Shown here: positions 54,390 through 63,091 of the stretch, in pieces | How the letters are laid out: every line of letters starts with the position of its first letter | Numbering within the stretch: position 1 is the first letter of the stretch | Assembly (NCBI RefSeq): GCF_020177055.1 | Contig: NZ_JAIQXT010000001.1 | Span: 620,001-684,000 of the forward strand | Direction: 5' to 3' | DNA: 64,000 nt | Origin: Sphingomonas sp. R647 | Lineage (GTDB): Bacteria; Pseudomonadota; Alphaproteobacteria; Sphingomonadales; Sphingomonadaceae | Position numbers and translations under genes: made by a program | The notes under the pieces: generated by a model | Told to the model about the DNA's origin: nothing | The model's input: only the letters and a program-made list of their open reading frames with translations | Database searches by the model: none

Positions 54390-55910
54390 TTACGACCCCA
54401 CCAACGTCTTGCGACCCATATACTTCACCAGCGCCGGATCGACCACGCAACGATAGGAAGACGCGGCGTTGGTCGGCCCCTTCCCGTCCCACCGTGCCGC
54501 CTGAGGATAGGGACAGAGCGTCCGCGTAAACGCCTCCTTGCCCTCCTCCACCTTGGTTGCCGTCAGCCGCGTCGGTGCCTGCCCTTTTTCGACCCAGTGG
54601 ATCAGCGACCACAACACATCGCGCGACGGATCGCCGGGCCAGCTCTGCTGTCCCGACGCCCCGAACTGGTCGGCGCCGGGGCCTCTCGCGCAGTGATAGA
54701 CGCCGGGGGCCATGAACAGGCGGACGCTGTCGGCAAGCTTTGCCGTGCCGCCATTGGCGCGAGCGAGTGCCGTGTAATAGTCGATCGTCGGGCCGGCGTT
54801 GGTCGAGGGGTCGGCCCAGCCCTGATAAAGTATCGCCTTACCGCCGGCCTTGATGAAGGGCGCGATTGCGACCCTGTCGGCGCGCAGTTCGGGCATTTTG
54901 CGGTTGGCGGCGAGCAGGTCGCGGCTGCGCTGGAAGCTGTCTTCGTTCCAATTGGCGTCGTCATACACGCCGTCGGCCCACATCGCGCGCAGCAGCGGCG
55001 AGGGCGGGCCGGGGCGTGTGCGCACGCCAGCGAACAGCCCGCCGTCCATCGCCCTGCCCGCCTCGTCGCGCATCGGCGCGCGGATCAGGTCGAGCATCTT
55101 GAGCTTGGGTGCGGTCAGGCAGCCCTCGGTCTGGCCGGGCTTGCACAGCAACGTCGCGGTCGTGAACTTGCAGGCGAGCGGGTTGGAAATGATACCGTCA
55201 GCCACCCCGTCCTGCGCGTCGCACGCTGCGGTCGCCTTGCTCTCGTACAGCGCCCAGTCGGCATCGCTGAGCGCGCCTGCGGGTGTCCATTTCTGCTGCA
55301 GCGCGAACCACAGCATCCGCACCGATTGCAGCGGCATGTAGGGGCCCGGCGCGCCGGCGATCACGCCGTCATAGTCGCCGGGATAATTCTGCATCTGCTT
55401 GAGCGCCTGACGCCCGCCGCCCGAACAGCCGGTGAAATAGCTCTTGTCGACCGCGCGGCCGTAGAATTTGGCGGCGAGTACCTTGGCCGCGACGGCGGTC
55501 AGGTGGACCGCGCGATGCTCGTAATCGACGCGCGCCTTGGGATCAGCCATCCAGCGCGCCTGGGTCGCCTTGTGCCCGCTGTCGGTCGTGACCGTGGCGA
55601 AGCCTTCGCCGATCCGGCGGCTCATATCAGTATAGTTGTACACCCCCGCATCGCCGCCGACGCCCGCGCCGAGCAGGCGGCCGTTCCACCTCGCGGGGAG
55701 CCAGAGTTCGAAGCCGATATTGCCCTCGATCACCCCCTCGACCCGGCACAGCGGAACGCTGACCGGGCCGCCGCGGTAGAAGCTGGTCGTTTGCGGCGTC
55801 CAGCTTGGCGCGGGAGTGATCGGCGTCGCCGCGGTGACGGTCACCCCGCCCGGATGCGCGCCCGTGAGGGACGCGCACCCGGCCAGGGCTGCGGCGAGCA
55901 GGGCCGGCAT
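54390..55910 (-). CDS. Tannase/feruloyl-esterase-family lipoprotein
   Basis: 506 aa. Lipobox LAAALAGCAS at residues 4-13. Nucleophile motif FTGCSGGGRQALK; acid and histidine in LYQGWADPSTNAGPT and GVYHCARGPGADQF, as in the tannase/feruloyl esterase family. It splits ester-linked aromatic acids (ferulate, gallate) at the cell surface or in the periplasm. The start overlaps the TonB receptor stop as ATGA, so the pair is coupled. It is a clear candidate to provide the substrate of the neighbouring P450 operon. Confidence 0.93.
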   Translation of the reverse strand: MPALLAAALAGCASLTGAHPGGVTVTAATPITPAPSWTPQTTSFYRGGPVSVPLCRVEGVIEGNIGFELWLPARWNGRLLGAGVGGDAGVYNYTDMSRRIGEGFATVTTDSGHKATQARWMADPKARVDYEHRAVHLTAVAAKVLAAKFYGRAVDKSYFTGCSGGGRQALKQMQNYPGDYDGVIAGAPGPYMPLQSVRMLWFALQQKWTPAGALSDADWALYESKATAACDAQDGVADGIISNPLACKFTTATLLCKPGQTEGCLTAPKLKMLDLIRAPMRDEAGRAMDGGLFAGVRTRPGPPSPLLRAMWADGVYDDANWNEDSFQRSRDLLAANRKMPELRADRVAIAPFIKAGGKAILYQGWADPSTNAGPTIDYYTALARANGGTAKLADSVRLFMAPGVYHCARGPGADQFGASGQQSWPGDPSRDVLWSLIHWVEKGQAPTRLTATKVEEGKEAFTRTLCPYPQAARWDGKGPTNAASSYRCVVDPALVKYMGRKTLVGS

Positions 55911-58543
55911 CAGAACTTCACGTTCGCCGTGATTGCGAACATGCGCGGGATCGGGTTCGACGCCTGCGGGTCGAAGCCGTTGGTGGTGTCGACAAAGGGC
56001 GGATCCTCGTCGAACAGGTTGCGCACGTCGAGCGACAGGTTGATCCGGTCGGTAAAGTCGTACCCGATCAGCAGGTCGAACGTGTCGTAGTTGCTGACAT
56101 CGCGCACCACGGTCGAGGTGGTGTTTGTGTAGCCGTTGAGGTGGTTCCAGGTCAGACGCGACTTGAACCCGCCAACCTTGGCGCCGATGTCCGCTTGCGT
56201 GCGGAATTGCTGGGTGAAGCCGATCGTGTCGAGCACGTCGACCAGCCCCGCGCCCGGCACCGCTTCGAACAGATAGTCGAGGACATAGGTGCCCTGGAAC
56301 CCGGCATCGAGGTCAACCCCGCCCCAGTTCCAGCGATAGGCAGCAGTGAAATCGAGCCCGCGGAACAGCGAGGTGCCCAGATTCTGGCGACGGCCGTCGG
56401 CGATGAAGGTCACCAGCGACTGGTTGATCGCAGCGTTGATCGGCAGGCCCGAATTGACCAGCGCGGAAACCTGCGCCGGGGTCGGGTTGAACTGCACGAA
56501 CTGGCTGTAGATCGGGTTGGTGAGCAGGCCGGGCGTGCCGCGCAGTGCCTGAATCTGGTCGGTATAGTCGATCCGGAAATAGTTCACCGACGCGGTGAAG
56601 CCCGGAAGCGCGACCGGCGCGACATCGACGCCGAACGACCAGGTGGTCGCCTGTTCGGGCTTCAGGCCCGGATTACCACCGGCGATGCCGATGCCGATCT
56701 GGTTGCCGCTGGGGCCGGGCAGCGTGTCGAAATACAGGCCGGCGCCGCCGCCGATGGTCGACACTTCGCTGAAGGTCGGCGCGCGGAACGAGGTGCCATA
56801 GGTGCCCTTGAGCACCAGCCCGGTCCAGGGCGAGTAGGTCACCCCGATCTTGGGGTTGGTGGTGCTGCCGAAGTCGCTGTAATTCTCATGCCGCAGCGCG
56901 AGGCTGAGGTTGAGGCGCTCGAGGCCCGGCGCAGCATTGTCAGCCCCGACGATGGGGACGAACAGTTCGGCGAAGACCGCGTCGACATTGCGGCTGCCGT
57001 CACTGGCGGTGCGGACCTGCGTTGCTGCCTGTCCGGTGAGCAGCGAGGTATAGGTATATTCGACGCGATGCTCGGCGCCCATCGCGATGCGGACATTGCC
57101 GCCGGGGATGGCGAACAGCGATCCGTCCATCTGCGCGTTGATGACCTCGAGCTTGGTCTTGCCCTCAATCACGAAGTAGTTGTCGGTGATCCGCGCCAGC
57201 GTCGCCGGGTTGTTCGCCCCGCCGAACACGTTGAGCGCGGTCGCCGGGTTGGTGTCGGCGAGCGCGGCGGCGAGCGCGCCGGCATTGATGCCCGAACGGC
57301 GGCGGTCGGCGACCTCCTCCGAACGGCCCTGGGCGTAATAGACGGTGCCCTGGAAGTCGCCGAACAGGTCAGCCTCGATCCCGGCTGATGCGTTCCAGGT
57401 GCTCGCCCAATAGGGGTTGGGCAGCGCGCCGGTCGCGCCGAGGAAGGTCGTCTGCACCGTCACGGACGTCGCGCCGGGGACCGGGGAGACGAAGAAGGGA
57501 TTGGTGCTGGGCACCGTGGCGTTGGCGGTCGGGTTGAACAGCAAGGTGCCGCTGCGCCGCGAATAGAAGCCGTCGGCGAAGATGCGGATGCCGTCGGTGA
57601 TCTCCTGGCTCACCGCCGCGACGCCGCTCCAGCGTTCCTGATCGGGGATGACCTGCGCGATGTCGCGGAATTCGCAGAGGTTGCGGGTGCCGGCGACGAG
57701 GCTGCCGACATTGGCGCTGGTCACGCCGCCGGTCGGGATGGCGTAGTTGACGCCGCTCGCGACGATCGTGCCGGGCGCGCAGTTGGTGCCGCGCAGGTCA
57801 CGGCCACCGCGGCTGCGGTTGTCGGAGGTGTAGAAGTCGAGTTCCGACCCGAACAGATTGTTGTTCTTGGCGTACTCACCGGCAGCCATGATCCAGCCGG
57901 TATCCCATTTGTGGCCGAGCAGCACCGCAGCCTGCGCCTCATAATAGTCCGCGTCAGTGATGCCGTAGCGGCCGCGCACCTCGATCCCGGAGAAATCCTT
58001 GCGCAGGATGAGGTTGACCACGCCGGCGACCGCGTCCGAGCCATAGACGGCGGAGGTGCCGTCGGCGACGACCTCGATCCGCCCCAGTGCGATCGAGGGG
58101 ATGGCAGAGGGATCGGTGAACTGACCCTGCGTCCCCTGCGGCGGAAGGCGCTTGCCGTCGTAGAGCAGCAGCGTTGCGTTGGTGGACAGGCCGCGCAGGT
58201 TGATGCCGGCGCCGCGCGTGGCGTTCGCCGCGCCGTTCTGGGCGTTGCCGCCCGCGCGGTTTGCGCCCAGCGACACGACCTGCGGTACCCGGCGCAGGAT
58301 GTCGTTGGTCGAGGTGACCGGCTCTTCCATGATCTGGTCGGCGTCGATCGCGATGACAGCGGAGCCGACCGGGTCGATGCCGCGGATGCGGCTGCCGGTG
58401 ACGACGATGTCCTGCTCGGCGGCCTGCGCGGCGGTGGCCGGAGCCTCCTCCTGCGCGAGTGCCGGGCTGGCGAGCGCGAGCGCGAGTGCGCCCAATGCAC
58501 TGCGACCCAACAGGGTCGACGGGCGACAAATGGTGTTGGTCAT
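55910..58543 (-). CDS. TonB-dependent outer-membrane receptor, copy 2
   Basis: 876 aa from ATG 58543; an ATG 5 bp upstream is followed at once by a stop. Signal peptide ends ASPALAQ; plug DIVVTGSRIRGIDPVGSAVI then IPSIALGRIEVVADGTSAVYGSDAVAGVVNLIL, as in receptors for oligosaccharides or aromatics; barrel ends ITANVKF. SD AAGGAGGGG. It is upstream-coupled to the transporter gene and downstream-coupled to the esterase. Confidence 0.94.
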   Translation of the reverse strand: MTNTICRPSTLLGRSALGALALALASPALAQEEAPATAAQAAEQDIVVTGSRIRGIDPVGSAVIAIDADQIMEEPVTSTNDILRRVPQVVSLGANRAGGNAQNGAANATRGAGINLRGLSTNATLLLYDGKRLPPQGTQGQFTDPSAIPSIALGRIEVVADGTSAVYGSDAVAGVVNLILRKDFSGIEVRGRYGITDADYYEAQAAVLLGHKWDTGWIMAAGEYAKNNNLFGSELDFYTSDNRSRGGRDLRGTNCAPGTIVASGVNYAIPTGGVTSANVGSLVAGTRNLCEFRDIAQVIPDQERWSGVAAVSQEITDGIRIFADGFYSRRSGTLLFNPTANATVPSTNPFFVSPVPGATSVTVQTTFLGATGALPNPYWASTWNASAGIEADLFGDFQGTVYYAQGRSEEVADRRRSGINAGALAAALADTNPATALNVFGGANNPATLARITDNYFVIEGKTKLEVINAQMDGSLFAIPGGNVRIAMGAEHRVEYTYTSLLTGQAATQVRTASDGSRNVDAVFAELFVPIVGADNAAPGLERLNLSLALRHENYSDFGSTTNPKIGVTYSPWTGLVLKGTYGTSFRAPTFSEVSTIGGGAGLYFDTLPGPSGNQIGIGIAGGNPGLKPEQATTWSFGVDVAPVALPGFTASVNYFRIDYTDQIQALRGTPGLLTNPIYSQFVQFNPTPAQVSALVNSGLPINAAINQSLVTFIADGRRQNLGTSLFRGLDFTAAYRWNWGGVDLDAGFQGTYVLDYLFEAVPGAGLVDVLDTIGFTQQFRTQADIGAKVGGFKSRLTWNHLNGYTNTTSTVVRDVSNYDTFDLLIGYDFTDRINLSLDVRNLFDEDPPFVDTTNGFDPQASNPIPRMFAITANVKF

Positions 58544-58601
58544 TTCATTCCCCTCCTTATGTTCAGCCCGCCTGTCTCTGCGGGTCGAAGAAATGCGTTT
58601 G

Positions 58602-59648
58602 TCAGGTAGTTTCCGCACGCGCCGCCCGGGCGGGCCGGTCGGCAAAGCGCGGGGCAAGCGAAAGCAACACGATGGCGGCGATCAGGATTCCGGCGCCGAT
58701 CAGCTCCGCCGGGCGCGGATGCGGCAGGCCCCAGACCCAGGCGAGGATCAACGCTCCGCCGACCCCGGCAACCAGGCTCGCCGCGCGCTCGAGCGGGACG
58801 CAATATGCGTTCTCGCGCGGGTCGAGCAGGATGATGATCGCGAAGACCGAGACGATGGTGAGCGTGAAGCCGATCCCGAACAGCGGCAGGATCACCGGAT
58901 CGGTCCAGACCGAGATAAAGCCCCAGCCCAGCGCGCCCGACTGGCTGCCAATGCCCGAGGCGGAGATCGCCGCGAGGATCGCCACTGACAGCGGCAGCGC
59001 GAACACCTTTTCCTCGACGAAATACTGGCGGACGCTGGCGGGATCGCCGCTCTTCGACACCTTTGTCATCACGATCAGGCGGACGAAGTAGCCGATCGTG
59101 TAGAGCACCACGGTCAGGATCGCGAGTGGCGGGAGATACAGCCCGCCACGGTCCTTCAGCGTGATCACCATCGCGACCAGCACCATCACCAGCGCCATCC
59201 AGCTCCACCAGCGCACGCGGCGGCCAAAGATCAGGTCGACGATCGGCGCGATCAGCAGGATGTCGCCGCGCATCAGCAGCTGAATGAACGGGATGCTGAC
59301 CCCTTCAAAGGTGAAGGACAAAGGCACAGTGAACAGCACCAATGCGGTGCCGAGCCCGGAGTACATGGTGTATTTGGTCGGCACCGGGATGCGGCGGCCG
59401 AGGAACATCACGCCATGCGCGTCCTTGTGCCAGCCCGACCACCAGATGAAGATGTAGGTCAGCACCAGGCTGATGATCAGCGAGGCGGGCAGCGTCTCCA
59501 GGCCCGTCAGCGGGCGGCCCAGGCCGGGATGCACCGTGCTCGTCACCAGCTTGGTGATGATAACGTTGGGCAGATAGGCGATGAGATAGAGGAAGACATA
59601 GCCTTCCAGCGGAAAGCCGGATGCGGTTGCGGGTTTGCCGTCGCTCAT
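58602..59648 (-). CDS. Multi-span inner-membrane protein, DMT-like
   Basis: 348 aa with about ten predicted helices (for example VFLYLIAYLPNVIITKLV, LIISLVLTYIFIWW, LTIVSVFAIIILL). It has no clear transporter signature, though helix number and inverted halves fit the drug/metabolite or EamA superfamily. It overlaps the CapA-like gene by 4 bp, so the two are cotranscribed. A role in moving the processed substrate is inferred. Confidence 0.75.
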   Translation of the reverse strand: MSDGKPATASGFPLEGYVFLYLIAYLPNVIITKLVTSTVHPGLGRPLTGLETLPASLIISLVLTYIFIWWSGWHKDAHGVMFLGRRIPVPTKYTMYSGLGTALVLFTVPLSFTFEGVSIPFIQLLMRGDILLIAPIVDLIFGRRVRWWSWMALVMVLVAMVITLKDRGGLYLPPLAILTVVLYTIGYFVRLIVMTKVSKSGDPASVRQYFVEEKVFALPLSVAILAAISASGIGSQSGALGWGFISVWTDPVILPLFGIGFTLTIVSVFAIIILLDPRENAYCVPLERAASLVAGVGGALILAWVWGLPHPRPAELIGAGILIAAIVLLSLAPRFADRPARAARAETT

Positions 59649-60766
59649 GCGGCGGCTTCCAGAACGACCATCTCACTCTCCACATGATAGCGGGCGTTGA
59701 GCCCTGCTTCGGCGGTCACGGCCGCCATGTAATCGACGATTTCGGCATGGCGCTCGCTGCCCGGCGCGACGAAGCGCGGGACCGCGTCGCGGTCGATATA
59801 CAGCGGCAGGAAGCCCGAGCGGACGATGCGCCCGTTCGCGATCTCGAACCGCGCGACCAGCGACATGCGTGATGCCGTCGGGAAATTGTAGAGGCTGTCG
59901 AAATCCGGCTCCCACTCCCCGGCGAGCACGCGGATTTCGTTGAAACTCTTCGACGCGGCATGGACCGGGTCCATGCGCAGGTCGGTGGCGAAGTTGCACA
60001 GCGAGTAGAACACCGGCGCGCCGTCGATGAGCTCACACCCCTTAAGGATGTGCGGATGCCCGCCGAGGATCGCGTCGGCCCCTGCGGCGACCGCTGCGCG
60101 CGCGACGTCGCGCTGATAGTCGGCGATGCTCGCGCGGACGAAATGGATGCCCCAGTGGAGCGAGACGAAAACGAGATCGGCATCCGCCTTGGCCGCGCGA
60201 ATATCCGCCTCCAGCGCCGCAAGATCCTCGCGGTGCGGAAAGGTGTGGATGCGCGCGGGCGTGCCCGGCTGATCATGTTCGATCTGTTCGTAGAGCGTGT
60301 GGGCGCGCATCGGCGCGCAGCCGGGACGGTGCTCCTCCGCCCAATAGCTGTGCGGCAGGATCGTGCAGTACGCGAGGATCGCGACGCGGGTGCCGTCGCC
60401 GAGCGTGATCTTCACCGGCTTGCGCGCCTCGGCGATGTTGGCCCCTGCCCCGACGACCTTCAGGCCGGCGCGCTCGAGATTGGCCTTGGTCTCGAAGAAG
60501 GCGTCATTGCCCCAGTCGAGGACGTGGTTGCCGGCCATCGAGATGACGTCGAACCCGGCACGCGCGAGCGCATCGGCGCCGTCGGGGCGGGCGAGCACGG
60601 CGTGGCGCGCCTGGGGCAGGCGGACGCCCTTTTCCGCGAAGCTCGTCTCAAGCTGCGCGAAGGCGATGTCGGCGGCGTGCAGCACGTCGCGGGTCGCGAC
60701 ATAGCTTTCGTCATAATGATCGCGATCAGGGGCGAGGTCGCCCGCCGCGAGGAAGACATGCGTCAC
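59645..60766 (-). CDS. CapA-family metallophosphoesterase-like protein
   Basis: 373 aa. CapA/PgsA fold: LAAGDLAPDR at the N-terminus, ISMAGNHVLDWG, VFVSLHWGIHFV, GGHPHILKG with metal-binding His and Asp. Named for capsule polyglutamate synthesis, but many members are of unknown function. No signal peptide, so cytosolic. Overlaps the P450 stop by 4 bp. Confidence 0.85.
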   Translation of the reverse strand: MTHVFLAAGDLAPDRDHYDESYVATRDVLHAADIAFAQLETSFAEKGVRLPQARHAVLARPDGADALARAGFDVISMAGNHVLDWGNDAFFETKANLERAGLKVVGAGANIAEARKPVKITLGDGTRVAILAYCTILPHSYWAEEHRPGCAPMRAHTLYEQIEHDQPGTPARIHTFPHREDLAALEADIRAAKADADLVFVSLHWGIHFVRASIADYQRDVARAAVAAGADAILGGHPHILKGCELIDGAPVFYSLCNFATDLRMDPVHAASKSFNEIRVLAGEWEPDFDSLYNFPTASRMSLVARFEIANGRIVRSGFLPLYIDRDAVPRFVAPGSERHAEIVDYMAAVTAEAGLNARYHVESEMVVLEAAA

Positions 60767-61956
60767 GCCGCCGCTTCCACGCCAACCGCCTCAAACGCGA
60801 CCGGCACGCTGAGCGCGCCGATTTCGGGGAAGCGGGTCGGCTTCGGATCTCCGGTCAGCGTGAAGCCGGGTGCGGCAGCGAGCAGTTCCTCGACCGCGAC
60901 GTTGAGCTCCAGCGTTGCCAGCGCGGCGCCGACGCATGAATGCGTGCCGCGCCCGAACGCCAGCGAATCCTTCATGTTTGGGCGATCGATGCGGAACTGG
61001 TCGGCGTCTTCGAACACCTCTTCATCGCGGTTGGCCGAGGCATAGACGAGCGCGATCGGCTCGCCCGCGGGGATGGTGCGCCCGCGGATCGTGACATCGG
61101 TGAGCGCGGTGCGCGCAAAGCCCCGATAGGGGGTGTAGAGACGCAGAAACTCCTCGACCGCCGCAGGAACCAGCGCGGGGTCGGCACGCAGCTTGGCCTG
61201 CAACGCCGGATCGCGACCCAGATGCACGGCGATCGACCCGATCATCACGCTGGGCGCGATGATGCCGACGACCAGCACCTGACGGATCGTGCCAACGATC
61301 ATTTCTTCGGGCAGCGGCTCGCCATCGACGCGGGTGGCGAGCAGCGCGCTCGTCACATCCTCATCGACCGGCAGCGGGTTTGCCTTGCGGTCCGCGACGA
61401 TGGCGCGCGCCATGTCGTAGAGGAGCAGGCTCGATTCCTTGGTCGAGTCCATGTCGGCGGACTGGACGGCGATATTGTAGCGCTGGCCAACGCGCGTGAG
61501 TTCGGCGACCGCATCGGGGGTCAGGTTCATCCAGTGGGCGAACACCGCGATCGGCATGTGCGCGGAATAGTCGGCGACGACATCGCCCCCGCCCTTCGCC
61601 ACCATATCGTCAAGCAAATCCCGACAAATTCGCCGCACGACCGGCTCCAGCCGCGCGACCTTGCGCTCGGTCAGCAGGGGCGCGATCGCGCGGCGATAGG
61701 GGGTGTGTTCAGGTGGATCGAGGTGCAGCGGCGGACGCCGGCCGGTAAACGCGACCTTCGGCACGACATTCTGTTGCGAGGTGATGAAGGTCTGCCAATC
61801 GGTCGCCGCGGCGGCGACGTCGTTGTGTTTCATCAAGGCCCAAAAGCCACCCCATGCGTCGCTATGCGCAACGGGGCACCGGGCGCGAAGCTCGGCATAC
61901 TCTCCGTTAGCGCTGTCGAACGTCTCCGGCTTAAGCGGATCGAAGTCATGCGTCAT
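60763..61956 (-). CDS. Cytochrome P450, copy 2, with atypical I-helix
   Basis: 397 aa from ATG 61956. Heme loop FGRGTHSCVG; ExxR in VEEFLRLYTPYRG. Clearly a paralogue of the P450 at 49172 (shared GRRPPLHLDPPEHTPYRRAI). I-helix LVVGIIAPSVMIGSI again lacks the acid and threonine. First gene of a five-gene operon reaching the esterase. A palindrome (ATAACA-N4-TGTTAT, 61955-61970) overlaps its start codon. Confidence 0.92.
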   Translation of the reverse strand: MTHDFDPLKPETFDSANGEYAELRARCPVAHSDAWGGFWALMKHNDVAAAATDWQTFITSQQNVVPKVAFTGRRPPLHLDPPEHTPYRRAIAPLLTERKVARLEPVVRRICRDLLDDMVAKGGGDVVADYSAHMPIAVFAHWMNLTPDAVAELTRVGQRYNIAVQSADMDSTKESSLLLYDMARAIVADRKANPLPVDEDVTSALLATRVDGEPLPEEMIVGTIRQVLVVGIIAPSVMIGSIAVHLGRDPALQAKLRADPALVPAAVEEFLRLYTPYRGFARTALTDVTIRGRTIPAGEPIALVYASANRDEEVFEDADQFRIDRPNMKDSLAFGRGTHSCVGAALATLELNVAVEELLAAAPGFTLTGDPKPTRFPEIGALSVPVAFEAVGVEAAA

Positions 61957-61977
61957 AACATTATTGTTATTCCACAG

Positions 61978-61991
61978 TGAAAGCGCTTGCA
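61978..61991. promoter_or_regulatory. LacI-type operator before the second P450 operon
   Basis: TGAAAGCGCTTGCA, 12 of 14 positions palindromic around central CG with AAGCGCTT core, matching the LacI/GalR consensus. Between the divergent P450 (61956) and LacI (62036) starts, so probably autoregulated. Confidence 0.72.
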
Positions 61992-62035
61992 ACAGCTTTT
62001 GCACTTTTTCTGTCCGCCGGTGTAGGAATGGCACC

Positions 62036-63028
62036 ATGGCAGCGCGAAACCCCCGACTGGACGATGTGGCGGCAATGGCGGGCGTGTCCGCCGCAACCGT
62101 CTCCCGCTATCTCAACAGCCCCGAAGTCGTCGCCGCCGCGACCGGTGCGCGCATCCGCGAGGCGATCGAAAAAACCGGCTACGTCCAGAACCTTGCCGCC
62201 ACCGCGCTGGCAGGCAGTCGCAGCCGGCTGATCGCGGCGATGGTCCCCGACATCGCCCAATCGATCTTCAACGACACGGTCGAAGCGATGATCGACGAGC
62301 TGGCGAGCGACGGGAACAGCGTGATGCTGGCGCTGACCGGCGCAGACAATCGCCGCCTGACGCGTGAGATCAACATGGCGCTCGGGCGGCGGGTCGACGC
62401 GATCATCCTGACCGGGATCGTGTCGGATGCCGAGTTGCGCGAACGGCTGCGTTCGGCGGGAACAACGGTGATCGAGACCTGGGGCCTGCCCGACGATCCG
62501 ATCGACGTGGCGGTCGGCTTTTCGCACCGTGCGGCGGGCGAGGAAATGGCGCGGTTCCTGCGTCAGCGCGGCTATCGGCGCCCGCATCTGGTCGTGCCAC
62601 GCTCGCCCCGCTCGGAGCGGCGGGCCGACGGATTCGCGACGCGCTGGGTGCATGATGGCGGACCGGAGCCGACGCGGCTGGAGGTCAATGTTCCCAGCCA
62701 CTTTGGTCAGGGACGGCTCGCCTATCGCGGCTTGAGCGACCTGGCCGAGCAGCCCGATGTGGTGGTGTGCGGATCGGACTGGATCGCACAGGGCCTGATC
62801 GTCGAGGCGCAGGCGGCGGGGATCCGGGTGCCGGACCAGCTCGCCGTTACCGGCTTTGGCAATTTGCGGCTGGCCGGCGATATGCGGCCGACGATCACGT
62901 CGATGGACGTCGATGGCGCCCGGATCGCGCGGGAAGTGATGCGGGTGCTGCGCGCGCGTGCGGCAGGGAAAGAGATCGAGACACGGATCGATGTCGGCTT
63001 TCGGGTGATTGCGCGAGAGAGTGCATGA
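62036..63028 (+). CDS. LacI-family transcriptional regulator
   Basis: 330 aa from ATG 62036 (MAARNPRLDDVAAMAGVSAA). HTH TVSRYLNSPEVVAA and hinge TALAGSRSRLIAAMVPDI; periplasmic-binding-like effector domain with VVCGSDWIAQGLIVEA and FGNLRLAGDM. Divergent from the P450 operon, with an operator between. Ligand unknown; LacI proteins normally sense sugars, so a glycoside inducer is possible. Confidence 0.94.
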   Translation: MAARNPRLDDVAAMAGVSAATVSRYLNSPEVVAAATGARIREAIEKTGYVQNLAATALAGSRSRLIAAMVPDIAQSIFNDTVEAMIDELASDGNSVMLALTGADNRRLTREINMALGRRVDAIILTGIVSDAELRERLRSAGTTVIETWGLPDDPIDVAVGFSHRAAGEEMARFLRQRGYRRPHLVVPRSPRSERRADGFATRWVHDGGPEPTRLEVNVPSHFGQGRLAYRGLSDLAEQPDVVVCGSDWIAQGLIVEAQAAGIRVPDQLAVTGFGNLRLAGDMRPTITSMDVDGARIAREVMRVLRARAAGKEIETRIDVGFRVIARESA

Positions 63029-63091
63029 AAGGGCTTGCATCGCCGCATCGGTGAGTTAGTTTTCCCGCATAACAACCTTGGGAGAGTGACG

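Noticed and set aside
54336..56090. 584-aa open frame on the plus strand opposite the esterase
   Set aside because: The opposite strand has the lipobox, nucleophile and catalytic motifs; this frame has no recognisable domain.
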